DNA from: Silene conica
Taxonomy: Eukaryota; Streptophyta; Magnoliopsida; Caryophyllales; Caryophyllaceae
Direction of reading: 5' to 3'
Length of the DNA stretch: 64,000 nucleotides
NCBI GenBank assembly: GCA_029255685.2
Contig: CM055318.2
Span: 12,591,001-12,655,000 of the forward strand
Made by a program: the position numbers and the translations under genes
Part shown: piece by piece, positions 34,513 through 47,140 of the stretch
How positions within the stretch are numbered: position 1 is the first letter of the stretch
How the letters are laid out: each line of letters begins with the position of its first letter
Notes under the pieces: model-generated
Databases searched by the model: none
What the model was told of the DNA's origin: nothing
Seen by the model: only the letters and a program-made list of their open reading frames with translations

Positions 34513-35671
34513 TGTTAGGATACAATTTGTTGATGATGACAAACCCAATTTAATTGTGTTTTAAAGTTTCCATTTCAGGTTCGAAAGTTCATAATCAAGA
34601 GAGCATTGATATTCCGTTGTCAAAAGAAATCTCTAAGTGTCGTTGTTTTGTAAAGATAACAACTCATCTAACGTAAGCAACAGTTACACAGATCGTTGCC
34701 CCGTGCAATCGTACACTTGAAGCTTTCTCATTTCGAAATCTCAGCTTTGCAAACTTATAAGAAAACTTGCTTTATGACTCTGATTTTTGCAAAGCCCATA
34801 AAATCTCTTTTTCTGATTAAAGAAGATTTTAAAGCAAAGAAAACTTTTTTTAAAAGCAAAGAAGTACAACTCTTTTTGTCCTTTGGAAAATAGCCACCTA
34901 AAGTGTACTTTGTGGGTTTTACCCAAAGGTCTTTATCCAATATTTTCACTATAAAAGGAGTGCTTCATCCTCATTTATTTCTAAGACTTCTAGAGCAATA
35001 AATTCATCTTTGCAAAATTCTCTCTTCAAAGCTTCATCTCTTTTTACTGGTTTTGCAAAGTTTTTATAAAGTCTTCAAACTCTTCAAGTGTAAACAGTCT
35101 GTCTAATCGTTGCTTCTGTTTATGATTTGTTATCTAGTTATGATTGATCAATAAATTGTTCCTCCTCAATTCATTTAAGAATCAGTTTGAGAAAAACTTG
35201 ATCTTGTAATCTATACTAGTTTGTTAGTTTGATGTTCTTAGACATTGTGGTCAAAAGAACTAAGAGTCGCAACCGGAGTAGATTGTTGGTCCTTTTATTG
35301 TAATTTGTTTTAAGTTTTCGGAGTAGATTACTTAGCTATTCAATAAAAGAAGATTGGACGTAGGCCGTTAGAGTTTTGGCCGAACCAATTCAAAACCGTT
35401 GCGTTCTTCTCTTTTCTGTTTAGTTAATCCGTTCTTTTATTTTCTTTTCCCTTCTGTTTCAGTCAACGATTTCTAGATCTGTTACTTTCATACAGTAGCA
35501 CTACTTCACTTGCTAGATGAACTTAACAGTCAATGAAATCGTTGCTTTCCTTTGTTTCTCTGTACTTAATCGTTAGTTAATTTAATTAAGTTAACTTTGT
35601 TAAGTTAAAATTTTTAAGTAGTACCTAATTCACCCTCTTCCCCTCTTAGGTACTCGTATCCATACCCTTCA
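34513..35671 (+). repeat. Solo LTR of a SIRE-like copia element, 1159 bp
   Basis: It starts TGTTAGGATAC and ends CATACCCTTCA, with a perfect 5-bp duplication AACGG at 34508-34512 and 35672-35676, so it is a single LTR left after recombination. The opening TGTTGATGATGACAAACC and the closing ACCTAATTCACCCTC-type segment are typical of LTRs from the SIRE/Maximus group. TATAAAAGGAG near 34950-34960 is a good LTR TATA box. There is no internal sequence. Confidence 0.87.
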
Positions 35672-35676
35672 AACGG

Positions 35677-38425
35677 ATTATAATTATTCAGGCGGAACTG
35701 AGATAAAAAGTTAGAGAGAGACGAATGAGCGAGGAGGCAAGGACTTTGACGGAGAGGGAGATGAATAAATAAGGTAGAAAGACTGAACTGACATATGAAC
35801 TACGGAGATGAGGATATAAATAATGAGTTAATTGAATGGGTTTGGACGGATTCAATTTTATTTTTGATCTAGCTAAGTGGAGTATATTTGACTGTTTTTT
35901 AGGTTGACATACCCGTCTTGAAAGAGACCAGTTTATTGTTATTAGGAATGAAGTATGTAACCCATGTTCGGATTATTGCACAGAAGCTAAGCGTATATTT
36001 TCAAATTATTTTAATGTTTGTATTATTTACGGAGTAATTCATAATAAATATGAAGTATAATTTTTATATAGCACAAGTGCATAGTGTAAGCACGCAATAT
36101 GGTAATATGGATTTTCATTATGCTTATAATAATAGCCAATCTAAATTAAAGGCGGTCTTGAATCGGGCAAGTGATTTTGAGTAGGGTTAAGACGTATTAT
36201 AGTGACCCAATTGTATCGATCAAGCTTTGCCAAGCCAATTATATACGCTTATTATTTGATAGACTCAAATCCGTCCTGAGCGAAACGAAGTAATAAGAGC
36301 TTACGATTTACGAGCATGGAGGGATTTGGACTGAAGCAATTATGCTAATTAAAACTATAAAACTCACCTTAAAATGCATAGTCTTGCCTAATAAACAAAC
36401 CAATTATTCGACTATTTATGTTCATTATGTTTTGACACAAATTCTCATTTAAGATAGGGATACCGTCTTAACCTTAACACGAATTTTATTAATACTACAA
36501 TATTTTTTGTAAAAAAAAGATTGCAATAAAATCGACAAAAAGTTTGTCGATCTAAGTAAGTGGAACGTTATTTGGTCTCTTTTATTCCTAAGAGGAATAG
36601 ATCTATCACCTATCATGTGTTAATGTATTTTGATTATAATTGATTTATTAATATTCTACAGTATTTTTAGTACACCCGTACAATGTGCACGGGTTTGAAA
36701 CTAGTAACAAATAAAGTAATAAACTAAGCTTACACCCATCAGTTTTCCATATTCATCAATCTCATTTATTTATTTATTTTTTCATTTTTTATGAAATATT
36801 TTAATTAAATGTGCCATAAATATTTGAAACATAGAGAATCTATATTATACTAATTTTTATTAACCCGTACAAAATTGCACGGGTATATATTAAGAATATT
36901 TATATAATGATTAATATTTAAAAATGTTATTCAAAATAAGTGAAAACATCGTATAAATTGACCTTCTCGTGCGACAATATGAGATGTTCAATATTTATAA
37001 CTTATTGATAAACCTAATAATTTCACTACTAGGAGATTATAATTTATAGTTCAAATTTATAGAATAATTAAATTCGATAAGAGGAAAAGGTATAAATTTG
37101 AGTTAACTTGATTAGGGCAAGAAAAAAGGTATAACATGGAATAAAAATTCTCTTAGTCCTCATAGATGTTTCTATCTAAATAAAGAAACAAACAAAACTT
37201 TTTTCTTTAAATTATTACCTTTCATTTAAATATAATTATATAATTACACTTTAATTTTATAATTAAGTTTATAAAATAAAATTGATGTTAAATTATAGAT
37301 ATAAGTTGATCTACATTCCATTAAATGCAATAATTATAACTTTAGAAAATAATATAGCACATATCTACCATTAATTTCGTGCCAAAAAACTTGTAAAAAT
37401 AATTGGAGAAATTTTATAAAACAAAATTCTTAATTTTATTGTAAAAAAATAAACAAATTTCATAAAATCACACCTTATAACTCTAGGTTTCCTTTATAAA
37501 TAACACTCTAAAAAATAAATATTCTATATATACCGCGTATTGAGCAGGATCTATACTAATTTTTAGATTAATACTGTAGATAAGAAAGGAGGCAGTTGGT
37601 CGTACTTGGGTACCACCGAAAAATTAATGTATACGGTAGACAATTTGATGGGTGAAGTTGGTGTACGTTTGTAGGAGGGAAGTATATACGTAGCGATGGG
37701 TGCAAGGTTTCCATCAGAATTCACCATGTACCATACACATCACACATGCCAAGTGTTATTGCTTCTTTAGCTCACGCGTGCTTGTATGTTTAGTTAACTC
37801 TTTAACTAGATACCTACACATTAATCTTATATTGTCTGTCGATAATTATCATTGATTTATCCATTAAATGATACTTTGATTTTTTTTTTTAATAACGAAG
37901 AGGTTAGATCTTCCCCGCACACGCAACACTACCATGCTAACCATTATGTACCGGTAAGGTTAATCCACGGGATTACTCCTCACTGCTAAACATGTGGTCA
38001 AGTTTGATCATCTAGGGAGATTCGAGATACTTTGATGTTTACTTCGTCCCTTTGCTTTGGTATCTTCCTTTAGAAAATACGCACATTATTGTCTTCCTCC
38101 ATTCATTAACTTTAATTTCATGAGACTGTTTTAGCTTCTATGATAAAATCAATCTAAAATAATTGGCTTGTAATCTAACTAGCTATTATGGTAATCGGAA
38201 ATGATATAAAGGTCGTTGAATGTTAAAAGGAGGGGTTTGAAGTAATGAAGACGGTTAAAATTGTGGAAATGAAGTGATATTGTTGGGAAGATAACTTTTA
38301 TTGCTTTCGACAACTGTTAAGTATTTTTTTTTTCTTTTGCGTCATTGTTTTAGGTAAATCATTACTTGTTAGTGTACTGAGTACTGCGGTTATGTCATGT
38401 GATATTAGTTAATCGCTTAATTTGT
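35677..38425. other. AT-rich intergenic DNA with Helitron-like ends
   Basis: No gene was found. Two short inverted motifs made of CCCGTAC / GCACGGG occur at 36674-36694 and 36865-36887. A segment near 36441-36480 carries the ACAAATTCTCATTT end found in the inverted-repeat MITE family. A sequence at 37890-38030 has SINE-like wording without clear box A and B. Confidence 0.4.
36671..36705 (+). repeat. Possible Helitron 3' terminus
   Basis: A short hairpin, ACCCGTAC-AATGT-GCACGGGT with one mismatch, is followed after six bases by CTAGT (36701-36705), matching the hairpin plus CTRRT end of Helitrons. A TCTATATTATACTAA start-like motif lies at 36839 but belongs to another copy. The parent element could not be bounded. 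Confidence 0.4.
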
Positions 38426-38439
38426 CTTTTTATAAATTT

Positions 38440-40310
38440 TTTTTTTTTTTGTCAGAAAGATCAAGATTACATCATAGCATGTTTGGCTATCATATGAGCT
38501 ATCTTATTATTAGACCTACTACAATGACTTATAGAAATACAATGACAAGAACGAAAGATACTATATATAGAAGAAACTAAAGGCTTGATTTCCTGAGACA
38601 CTTCCGTCTTATCAGCCAGCTGGAGAATAAGATTAAGACAATCAGAAGAAATATGCAAATGATAGAAACCTTTGTCAATGGCGTGAGAAAGAGAAGCAAG
38701 AAACGCAGATGCTTCAGCCATAAGAGGAGACCTCGCCCATAAAGTCTTACATCCAGAACCAAGGAGCTCGCCATTACCATCTGAAAAACACCAACCAGCT
38801 GCAGCCTTGAGACTACTATTCCAAGCTGCATCACAGTGAACGCAAACATGCTGATCACAAAGTTCCGAACCAACCAAAGAGAAGAAGTAAGAAGCCTGCG
38901 CATCATTATCCGGCTGAACGACTGAAGGATAAGACGAAGAACGAAATAAAGATGGAGGCTGATGAAAAGCATTCCAAGTGGTGATAGCATCATCCCAAAT
39001 TGAAGGAATTGAAGACACCAAATTAACATTAGTCTGAAAACGGAAGATTGAATTATTCCTCAGGACCCAAATCCTCCAAAGAGCTAGTGCTGATGAAGAT
39101 AATTAAATCAAAAGGTGGAGAATTCTTCTTAAGATACGAAAGCCAATTGATAATCCAATCCTGAATATTCAGATTGCTACCCGAAAAGCACTTAATAGCA
39201 AGAGGACAAGCAAACCAAATTCTACTAGAGATAGGACAGTCTCTGAAAAGATGTTCCAATGTCTCACTTTGAGGCCCCTCATAAGAACAAAGAGGACAAA
39301 AAGACGACCATCCAAGATCCCTTTTCAGTGCTTCTTCACCAATAGGCAACGAATGAGTAAACAGGCGCCAAAGGAAATTTTTCCATTTACCAGGAGCCTG
39401 CAACCTCCACAACAACTTTTTACAGAACAGAGAAGAAGAAGAAGAAGAAATACGTGTTCTATCAGTTAAAGAAGCTTTGAGATTCCAAAGATTATTAAAC
39501 GCAACCATATAACCACTCTTGACAGTAAAATTCTCACTCTGATTCATAGTCCAATAGAAAGTGTCATCCTGAGTCAAAAAGCTGGGAATAGATAAAATGA
39601 GTGGAAGCAGATCCTGGCCACAAATCGTACTAATCAACTCACTGTTCCAACTACCATCCTCACACTGGAGTTGACAAACAAAATAAGGAGGTTTCTCCAT
39701 GATCTCCTCATTAGAAAGTTCCAATAAGTCCCCCAAAGAAGCCCCATAAACCCATTTATCCTTCCAAATATTTCGAAAAGACGGACAACCAACTTGCCAA
39801 GCAAGTGAACCATATAGCAAGTCGAAACCCCAACGAATACTTCTTTCACCCCACGACATTGAACCCTTCTTACAAATAACATAGGAATCAAAATGATCAT
39901 CCGTCAATTGATATTTGACCCCCAAAGTCCTACTAATCAAAGATGAAGGATTACTTAAAATATTCCAACCAACTTTAGCCAGAAGGCTCTGATTTAAACA
40001 TCCAATGTCCCTAATCCCAAGGCCTCCATTTGATTTAGAACTCTTAATAAAAAGATTACTACACCAATGAATGTTACTCCTCAAGCCAGCACCACCCCAC
40101 CAGAACTGCGAGAGCAAAGAATCAATCTTTGAGCCCACACTTACCGGAATTTTAAAAACCGATAGAGAATATAAAGATAGTGAAGAAAGTACTGAATTGA
40201 TAAGAGTTAATCTTCCAGCCGGTGATAGAAAAGTATTATTCCAGTTCTGAATTCTTTTCCTGACTTTATCAACCATAAAGGCAAAAACCTCTTTCTTTGA
40301 TTTCCCAAAT
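38440..40310 (-). mobile_element. 5'-truncated L1-type LINE with 14-bp duplication
   Basis: The poly(A) tail appears as a T-run at 38440-38450 on the + strand. The target duplication CTTTTTATAAATTT lies at 38426-38439 and again at 40311-40324, perfect over 14 bases. Only the last 1.87 kb of the LINE was copied, starting within the reverse transcriptase tail, the normal result of incomplete target-primed reverse transcription. The near-intact reading frame and perfect duplication point to a recent event. Confidence 0.95.
38467..40304 (-). pseudogene. LINE ORF2 C-terminus: RT tail, zf-RVT and RNase H
   Basis: The frame runs from the truncation point through the end of RT (MVDKVRKRIQNWNN, LSPAGRLTLINSVL, FWWGG), the zinc-binding zf-RVT region (KLLWRLQAPGKWKNFLWRL, C-P-L-C, TLEHLFRDCPISSRIW), then an RNase H-like domain (VHCDAAWNSSLKAAAGW, MAEASAF, ISSDCLNL, ARSNNKIAH-type end). 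A single-base frameshift near 39090-39105 separates the first part (to 39053) from the RNase H part (39021-38467). No other lesion was noticed. Without the 5' endonuclease and RT core it is inactive. Confidence 0.9.
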
Positions 40311-40324
40311 CTTTTTATAAATTT

Positions 40325-42156
40325 GTATACATAAAAGGAATGAAATTATAAGCTTATAGGCTATAGCATTCAATTTGTGAAAATAGTATCATGATATTAA
40401 TTGAAAACAAAATAGAGTGAACCCTAAATTATTATTAGGTTGAATGGATGTGATCCAAAAGTAAGTAAAGTTTAAATGGCTAGTCATTGACATGAAACAA
40501 TGATAAAGATTGGTTGGCTACTTAGGTTTGCATTGGTAAGTAAGATGGGACCCTAGATCATCTTCCTTCTTCTACACCATTCGTTTGACCTTACAACTCA
40601 TGATAATATGTGTAATGTGTTACATTATGTGTCTAACTCAACTTTCCACGTAAATGGTTGTTCATTTTACTTTGCCAGTTTAATTATTAGCTGCAATAAT
40701 TAGAATTTTTTTTGGTAAACGAAGTTATTTGAGAAATTAATTGTGATTTAAGGGTTAAATTTAAATTACCTGGGATCAATGGATTCACATTATCGATTTT
40801 TTCTTCAATTTTAGGTAAAGCCGCCAATTACGATAATGGCTTTATTGTGTTTCATAACATAAGTAGCACATGTATTTATAAGATTCATACAAATTAAAGA
40901 AAAAGCCGTTAGTTAGACCACCAACTTTATCTTTCAAAGACGGATAAAAGACTATACCATGCACGCATAAGTAACAATGGGAGGAAGCCGTTAGGAAACC
41001 AAATGGGCTTCCTAATTTTTCAATTATAATAGCTACATGTGTGTTAATGATTGGAATTATCTAAAATCAAAAAAAAAATCCAAATAGTATGAAATCAGCT
41101 TCAAAATCCCTACTAATTTCCCAATAACCCAATTTAACCAAAAAATTTCCATTATTAATCATGAAAATTATATTCTCCTTTTTTAATTAGAATAAATGAG
41201 TTTTGATATTATTGGTTATGCTTGTTAGCTTAACTCGAGTATGGTCATCCAAAAGTTGTATTATGAATTTCAAAATAACAAAAGTACATTTAAGCAGTGA
41301 TAAAAACCAGGATAGGCAGGATTCTCACCGAATAAGTTGGTTAGGCCATAAAGTAAATCTCCAAAAAATCAAAAAATTTAACTAAGAATTCAAATCTACA
41401 ATGTTAAGCGGGGGTGAGCGCACCTGCTAACCCCTCCTAAATATACCATTGGCTCTAAGCAATAAGTACGATGAGTAATTAATCTAGTTTGATTAAAAGA
41501 TAAATTGATAAGAATACTACTTATTATTTTCATGGCTTCTCCCAAATTCAATTAGAGAAAATTGCCCAGCTTATATACACAAATAAATAAATAAAGCATG
41601 GCTTAATTATTAATGCATGGGGTATTATAACATGGTCTTATAATCGGTCCATGTAACACACTTAAAAAAGTTAGTCGGTTCATGCTTAAGACGAATTAAC
41701 AAACATGATATCAATTCTTAATTAAGTTTTATGAAATAATAAGTCGCGATCATTATTAATTAAATAAATATTAAAAGATATATTAATAAAAGATGTAAAT
41801 TGTTTGTTGTTGTATTAATATAAAAATAAAAGAAATAATAAAAAATGTAAAATTCTAGTAGACGTTACTCTAGGTAAGAGCATATATGCTTGGTAAGTAC
41901 AACAATGAGACATCCCATTCTAGACAATGTCGTTCCAACTCTTTCATTAGCTTCAATTCCTTGATTTGCAACCACCTTTCTTACCATTTAACTTCAAATC
42001 TTCCTCTTTTTTTCTCATTCTCCTATCCATCATTCTTTTCTTACAAATCTCCAGATTTTATATACTAAAATTCGTCCTAATTTCCATGAATATTTGTAGT
42101 AGATAATAGAGTGTTATTCTTAATTGAATTTTGCATCAAAAGAGCGAGCAAATTCG
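40325..42156. other. Intergenic DNA upstream of GUX
   Basis: No gene was recognised. The stretch is AT-rich, with a small SINE-like GTTAAGCGGGGGTGAGCGC segment near 41403 that lacks both promoter boxes. The last few hundred bases should hold the GUX promoter and leader; a CT-rich tract at 41950-42050 would suit a leader. Confidence 0.4.
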
Positions 42157-45100
42157 ATGGGTTCTTTCTTTAGTCCAAAAGAGACTAGACAACGCTCTTA
42201 TATATCCATGTAAGTCGAAAGTTATATATACTTATACATTTATCCGAGTTTATGCCATTTTTAAAGATTTTTTACAATTTCTAATTTATGTTTAATGTTT
42301 GTTTTATGACGAGGGTTGAATCCTCGGGTCCATGTATTTCCGTACCACCACATGGACCATCTAAGCCATCATTTCGGGGGTTACAGTGGCTAAGTGGTCA
42401 TCGAGCTAATAGTCGAACCTAAGAGCTAAGACCTATTTATGTTTAATGTTTAATGTATGAGTTTAAAAGGTTTACTATATAACTCAAATTTTTAAAAACA
42501 TAACTCGAAAACTTTTTGGATTGAGAGGCCGGATTCTACAATCAACTTGTAGTATATTCTATTCAATATGTGGAATGAATTGATTAGATAGACATTGCAA
42601 TACAATTTAGTAACATTGAAATTCTTCATACGTTTTTGCATATGTTTCTCTAATGCCACATGCTTCCGCTTAATCTTCCCTATGTACGTGTCTTGTAATC
42701 TAATACGCCCATTCAATAACCCTAATAGTATATCGCGTTCAAAATTATTTTTGAGTGATCATCCATTTGTTATGGTCGGAAATTGAAATACTAAAGAGTT
42801 GGGAACTTAGCTAGTAGCAAAGGGTAGCACTCGTTAATATGGCCTAAATTTCAAAAAATATATCCGGAAATTTTTAAATATGAAACATAATATAAGTATA
42901 AAACAAGGGGATGTAAAAATTAGCTTCATTGAAAATGTTTAATTTGAGTATCTCCCTTAATAAGCATATTACATGTTTCTAACAATTTAACGTAAGGGGA
43001 ATTTAATAATAGAAGACATGAAGAATAAGGAATATGATATCTAAATGCTAGTCAACTTAGGGGACCATATAATATGTTGCTCTAAACTTCAACGGCGACG
43101 TTGTTGTTGTTGTCGTCGTCGTTGTCGTTATTGGTGTAACTAAGAAACTGAAAAGTAAGTTGTGCTAACTAAGGATTAGTGAGCAGTATAAAACAAGCAA
43201 CACATTAATGAAGTAACTAACATAGCTTGAAGTGTAATGGAAGCAAATACATCCCTCAGATATGTACATGCCTACATGTATGATCTAGTTTATACAATTT
43301 TCGGTGACTTACTAGTTTTATTTGCATTTGAGATATGTTTAAAATAAGAATATTGATTACTCACTTGCGTCTTTTTAATATTTGAGAATATTGTTTAATA
43401 CGTTCTCTCTTTTTTTCCGACTTTAAATACGAAGGTATAAAATACTTTGGACGAAGGGAATACTAATTCTTTTTCGTTTTTGATTTAATTTCTTTGTTTG
43501 AAGATGAAGATACCATTACCTTTAAATTGTAAATTCAAAATTATACGGTCATTAAAGCTCACTTTACTATGTTAGTACTGACAGTACATAGTTTACATTT
43601 GCTTTAATTGTTTGAGAAGGAAATAAAGTAACTGTAAACTATTGACTGATAGTTTGTGACGGAGGGAGTAGTCATTTGTGGCAACAAACTCTTATGTTGT
43701 TATTGATGAAACTTTTATTTTGATTGATAAATAGTGAAGACGTATACAAAAGGAAGTTCAAGAGAAGCAGAGCAAAAGAAGAGAGAGCAGGCAACAATAA
43801 TGTAGCAAGCCAAGACAAGGGTTTGAGGACTAAATTGCCACTCTTGAGACCTGCCCTAATCATAATTGTTTCTATCACTTTGGTTACCATTTTCATCCAC
43901 TTCCCATCCATTTCTAGTCATTCCCATTCTTCCGAATCCTATACTTCCCGGTATGTCTAAACTATCATTTCTCATACTCCTATGGGTTTTTAAAGACTGG
44001 CCAAAAACATACGTTAGAAATACCGTTATAATTCTTTTGGAATCAATACAGGCCGAACTTAATGAGAAGATGGATATGGGGAAATACTGATCCAAGATAC
44101 ACATCAAATCTCCAAATTAATTGGGATGACATCTCCAAAGTTCTTGACAATCTTAATGAGAAAGAGTACCATTCAATGGGTCTCCTAAACTTCAACAAAG
44201 ATGAACTCAATTTATGGAACCAAATAATTCCTGATAATGAACAAACTGTCTTAAACCTAGACTATGCCAAGGAAAACATTACATGGGAGACCTTATATCC
44301 TGAATGGATTGACGAGGAGGAGGAAGAAGAAGTCCCCATATGCCCATCTTTGCCAAAGCTCGAGCCACCTAGGAAGCGGCTAGACCTGATTGCGGTCAAG
44401 CTTCCCTGTCGGGTTAGCAAGGGGAAGAATTGGTCCAGGGATGTAGCGAGGTTGCACCTGCAACTGGCTGCAGCGGGGTTAGCTATGTCAGCTAAAGGAA
44501 ATTACCCGGTTCACTTGCTTTTCGTCACTAATTGCTTCCCCATACCAAACTTGTTTACTTGCAAGGAGCTGGTAAAACATGAAGGAAATGCATGGTTGTA
44601 TAGGCCAAACTTGAATGTGTTGAGGCAGAAACTACAGCTTCCTGTTGGGTCCTGTGAACTTGCTCTTCCTCTCAAAGACAAAGGTTCGATCCTGATTTAT
44701 ATTGCCTTTTTGCTATGTATCTCATTTTTCATTGCATTGATTCTATGGAGAATTGAGTTAGATGATGAGTAATAGTGCATTTTGGATACAGAGAGATCAT
44801 ACGAGGGAAATCCAAGGCGGGAAGCATACGCAACAATTCTTCACTCGGCTCATGTCTATGTCTGTGGGGCCATAGCAGCAGCTCAGAGCATCCGGATGGT
44901 GGGATCCACTCGAGACCTAGTCATCCTGGTTGACGAGACAATAAGCACGTACCATAGAAGTGGGCTCGAGGCAGCAGGGTGGAAGATCCGAACCATCCAG
45001 AGAATAAGAAATCCAAAAGCTGAAAAAGATGCATATAATGAATGGAACTACAGCAAGTTCAGGCTATGGCAGCTTACAGATTACGACAAGATCATATTCA

Positions 45101-45816
45101 TAGATGCCGACCTTTTAATCCTGAGAAACATAGACTTCCTCTTCAAAATGCCTGAAATTTCAGCCACAGGAAACAATGCCACCCTCTTTAATTCCGGAGT
45201 TATGCTAATCGAACCCTCAAATTGCACTTTTAAACTCCTAATGGATCACATTAATGAAATTGAATCATATAATGGAGGCGATCAAGGCTACCTTAACGAG
45301 ATTTTCACATGGTGGCATAGAATCCCGAGACACATGAACTTTCTAAAGCATTTTTGGGTTGGAGATGAGGAGGAAAAGAAAGAAATGAAAACGCGTCTAT
45401 TTGGTTCAGACCCACCTGTACTATACGTTCTACATTACTTAGGAATCAAGCCATGGCTGTGCCATAAGGACTACGACTGCAATTGGAACACAGACTTCCT
45501 ACAAGAGTTTGCTAGTGACGTTGCTCACGCCAGGTGGTGGAGAGTCCACGATGCAATGCCAGAGCATTTGCAACAGTTTTGTAGGTTGAGAACGAAACAA
45601 AAGGCTCAGATTGAGTGGGACCGGAGACAGGCCGAGAAAGGGAATTATAGCGACGGGCATTGGAAAATTGGTGTTAAGGATAAGAGGATGAAGATTTGCA
45701 TTGATAAATTGTGTAATTGGAAAGGTATGTTAAAGCATTGGGGTGAGACTAACAGGACTTGGACTGAGGATGAATCTCTCATTCCTTCACCTCCTGCAAT
45801 TACTACTGTCACTTGA
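42157..45816 (+). CDS. GUX: UDP-glucuronate:xylan alpha-glucuronosyltransferase (GUX1-like, GT8)
   Basis: Four exons, 42157-42209, 43735-43950, 44052-44683 and 44792-45816, join in phase to 641 aa (Arabidopsis GUX1: about 659). The enzyme adds glucuronic acid side chains to xylan in the Golgi. The 53-nt first exon is inferred from an ATG, a GTAAGT donor and the in-phase join, which restores SIEDVYKRKFKRSR, like the GUX1 N-terminus; the second exon has no ATG of its own. A basic N-terminus and one membrane segment (about 56-74) make a type II Golgi anchor. The GT8 catalytic part carries the DAD motif at 405-407, LFNSG, and NGGDQG at 461-466, then HYLGIKPW. An acidic run (EEEEEE) lies in the stem. 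Intron 1 is 1.5 kb. Confidence 0.93.
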
Positions 45817-46273
45817 ATTTTTGGTACACCATGAGTCCATTCCATCAGTCATACAGTCTCAGGAATTGGCTACCTGTTTTTCAGTTATTTTTTGTTACAT
45901 TAAGTTGTAGAGTAAAATGTTTGTTTAGAAACCTTAGAAACAATGAGTTTTGCCTCAAATGATGTAATGTGGCTTTGGACATATGATACAAGTGTTGGTC
46001 CGGTCGGGGTGCTCTTCATTTCATTTACTTTTAAAGTCCATTTGTAACTCTTATATCGTTCCAAGATAAAATCTAAACCACTGATACGAAAGAAAGATGA
46101 TTTAAATTGCCACTGATCATGGTTATAATTAACAATTCTTTAATCTTTTGGTCATTTTCACTTTATATCCGATGCAGAATTAACATAGGACGTTCGATTA
46201 ATCGAGTTACACAAAGATGAAACAATGTATAACCAGTCATAAATCCTCAATAAGTTAATATCAATAAAGATAG
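45817..46273. other. GUX 3' flank
   Basis: This should include the GUX 3' untranslated region, with no clear polyadenylation signal chosen. Nothing else was recognised before the hAT element. Confidence 0.4.
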
Positions 46274-46582
46274 CAGGGCCGTCTCGGGAATTTGGGGGCC
46301 CTGTGCGAGCTCTAGAAACGGGGCCCCTATATAACATTTTAATAAACAAAATTTTTAAAAAGAGGCCCCAATTTAACATTTAAGAAACAAAAGAAAGTAC
46401 AAAATGTAGTTAGTAAGTCTTGAACCTGAGATCTCATGTCTAGAAACCAAATTTCTATCCACTAAGACAATCTCTGATTGAATATTGAGTGTACTGAATT
46501 TATTTATTCTTACTATTATTTTCATTTATGTCCCAAAAAATTGGGGGTCCTGTGCGACCGCACGGGCCCAAAGACGCCCCTG
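46274..46582. mobile_element. hAT MITE, 309 bp, upstream of RAD4
   Basis: The ends are CAGGGCCGTCTCGGG and, from the right, CAGGGGCGTCTTTGGG, with a perfect 8-bp duplication AAAGATAG at 46266-46273 and 46583-46590. Second inverted blocks (TTGGGGGCCCTGTGCGA / TTGGGGGTCCTGTGCGA) lie just inside but in mirrored order. Like the copy at 32608-32886 it contains a tRNA-like stretch (minus strand TAGTGGATAGA and GGTTCAAGACT, spaced like boxes A and B). Confidence 0.92.
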
Positions 46583-46956
46583 AAAGATAGTTCATATACT
46601 CGATGTTATAATAATATCAAAAAAGGTAGAACATATAGTCGCTTACTTATTGTGGGAGAGACCAATATCGGATTTATAGGGGGTGATGGGGTGAATCCTC
46701 ACCCCCATTAATCAGGAAAAACAATTATACGTATTTATCTATGTGCTAATATTTCAGCAAAGTTTAATGGCTCAGTGGTACAAACATTCTCCTATCAACC
46801 CAATGACCCAGTATCAAGCTCCAACAACTACTCGATTAATTAATAGAGTGATTATATTCCGTTACAAACATTGATTGACCTTCACCTTGACCAAGCTTTG
46901 GGTCAAAGCAAGTCAATATTTGCTACGTATTTCCCGTTTCCTGAAATCTGCCAATT

Positions 46957-47140
46957 TCAGATGCAACGGATATTCCGTCGCAAAAGTCCTTTGCGACGGA
47001 ATTTCCGTCGCAAACCTTCCCGATTTGACTTTTTGTTTGCGAGATTGGAAAATTATCCGTCATCGCAAATTCCAGCACAAAAAACAATTTTGTTGCAAAT
47101 TACGTCGCAAACAATAATTTGCAACGCCATTTGTGTCGGT
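46957..47140. repeat. Palindromic GCGACGGA array, CACTA-like relic
   Basis: Several copies of TTGCGACGGA or its complement occur in both orientations; the strongest is a near-perfect 25-bp palindrome at 46990-47014. The style matches subterminal repeats of CACTA elements, with a different core from the TTGGCGAC type at 6 kb. No CACTA terminus was found on either side. The relic ends about 260 bases before the RAD4 start codon. Confidence 0.5.

Noticed and set aside
34696-34949. Lys/Phe-rich open frames on both strands
   Set aside because: They lie inside the solo LTR and match no protein.
42300-42425. SINE-like segment with GGTTGAATCC and TAAGTGGTCATCGAG in GUX intron 1
   Set aside because: The wording suggests polymerase III boxes, but order, tail and duplication are unclear.
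43856-44107. Minus-strand frame across GUX exons 2 and 3
   Set aside because: It is a shadow of the GUX coding strand.
46400-46475. tRNA-like stretch inside the hAT MITE
   Set aside because: It does not form a full cloverleaf and lacks an anticodon arm by eye, so it is not called as a tRNA gene.
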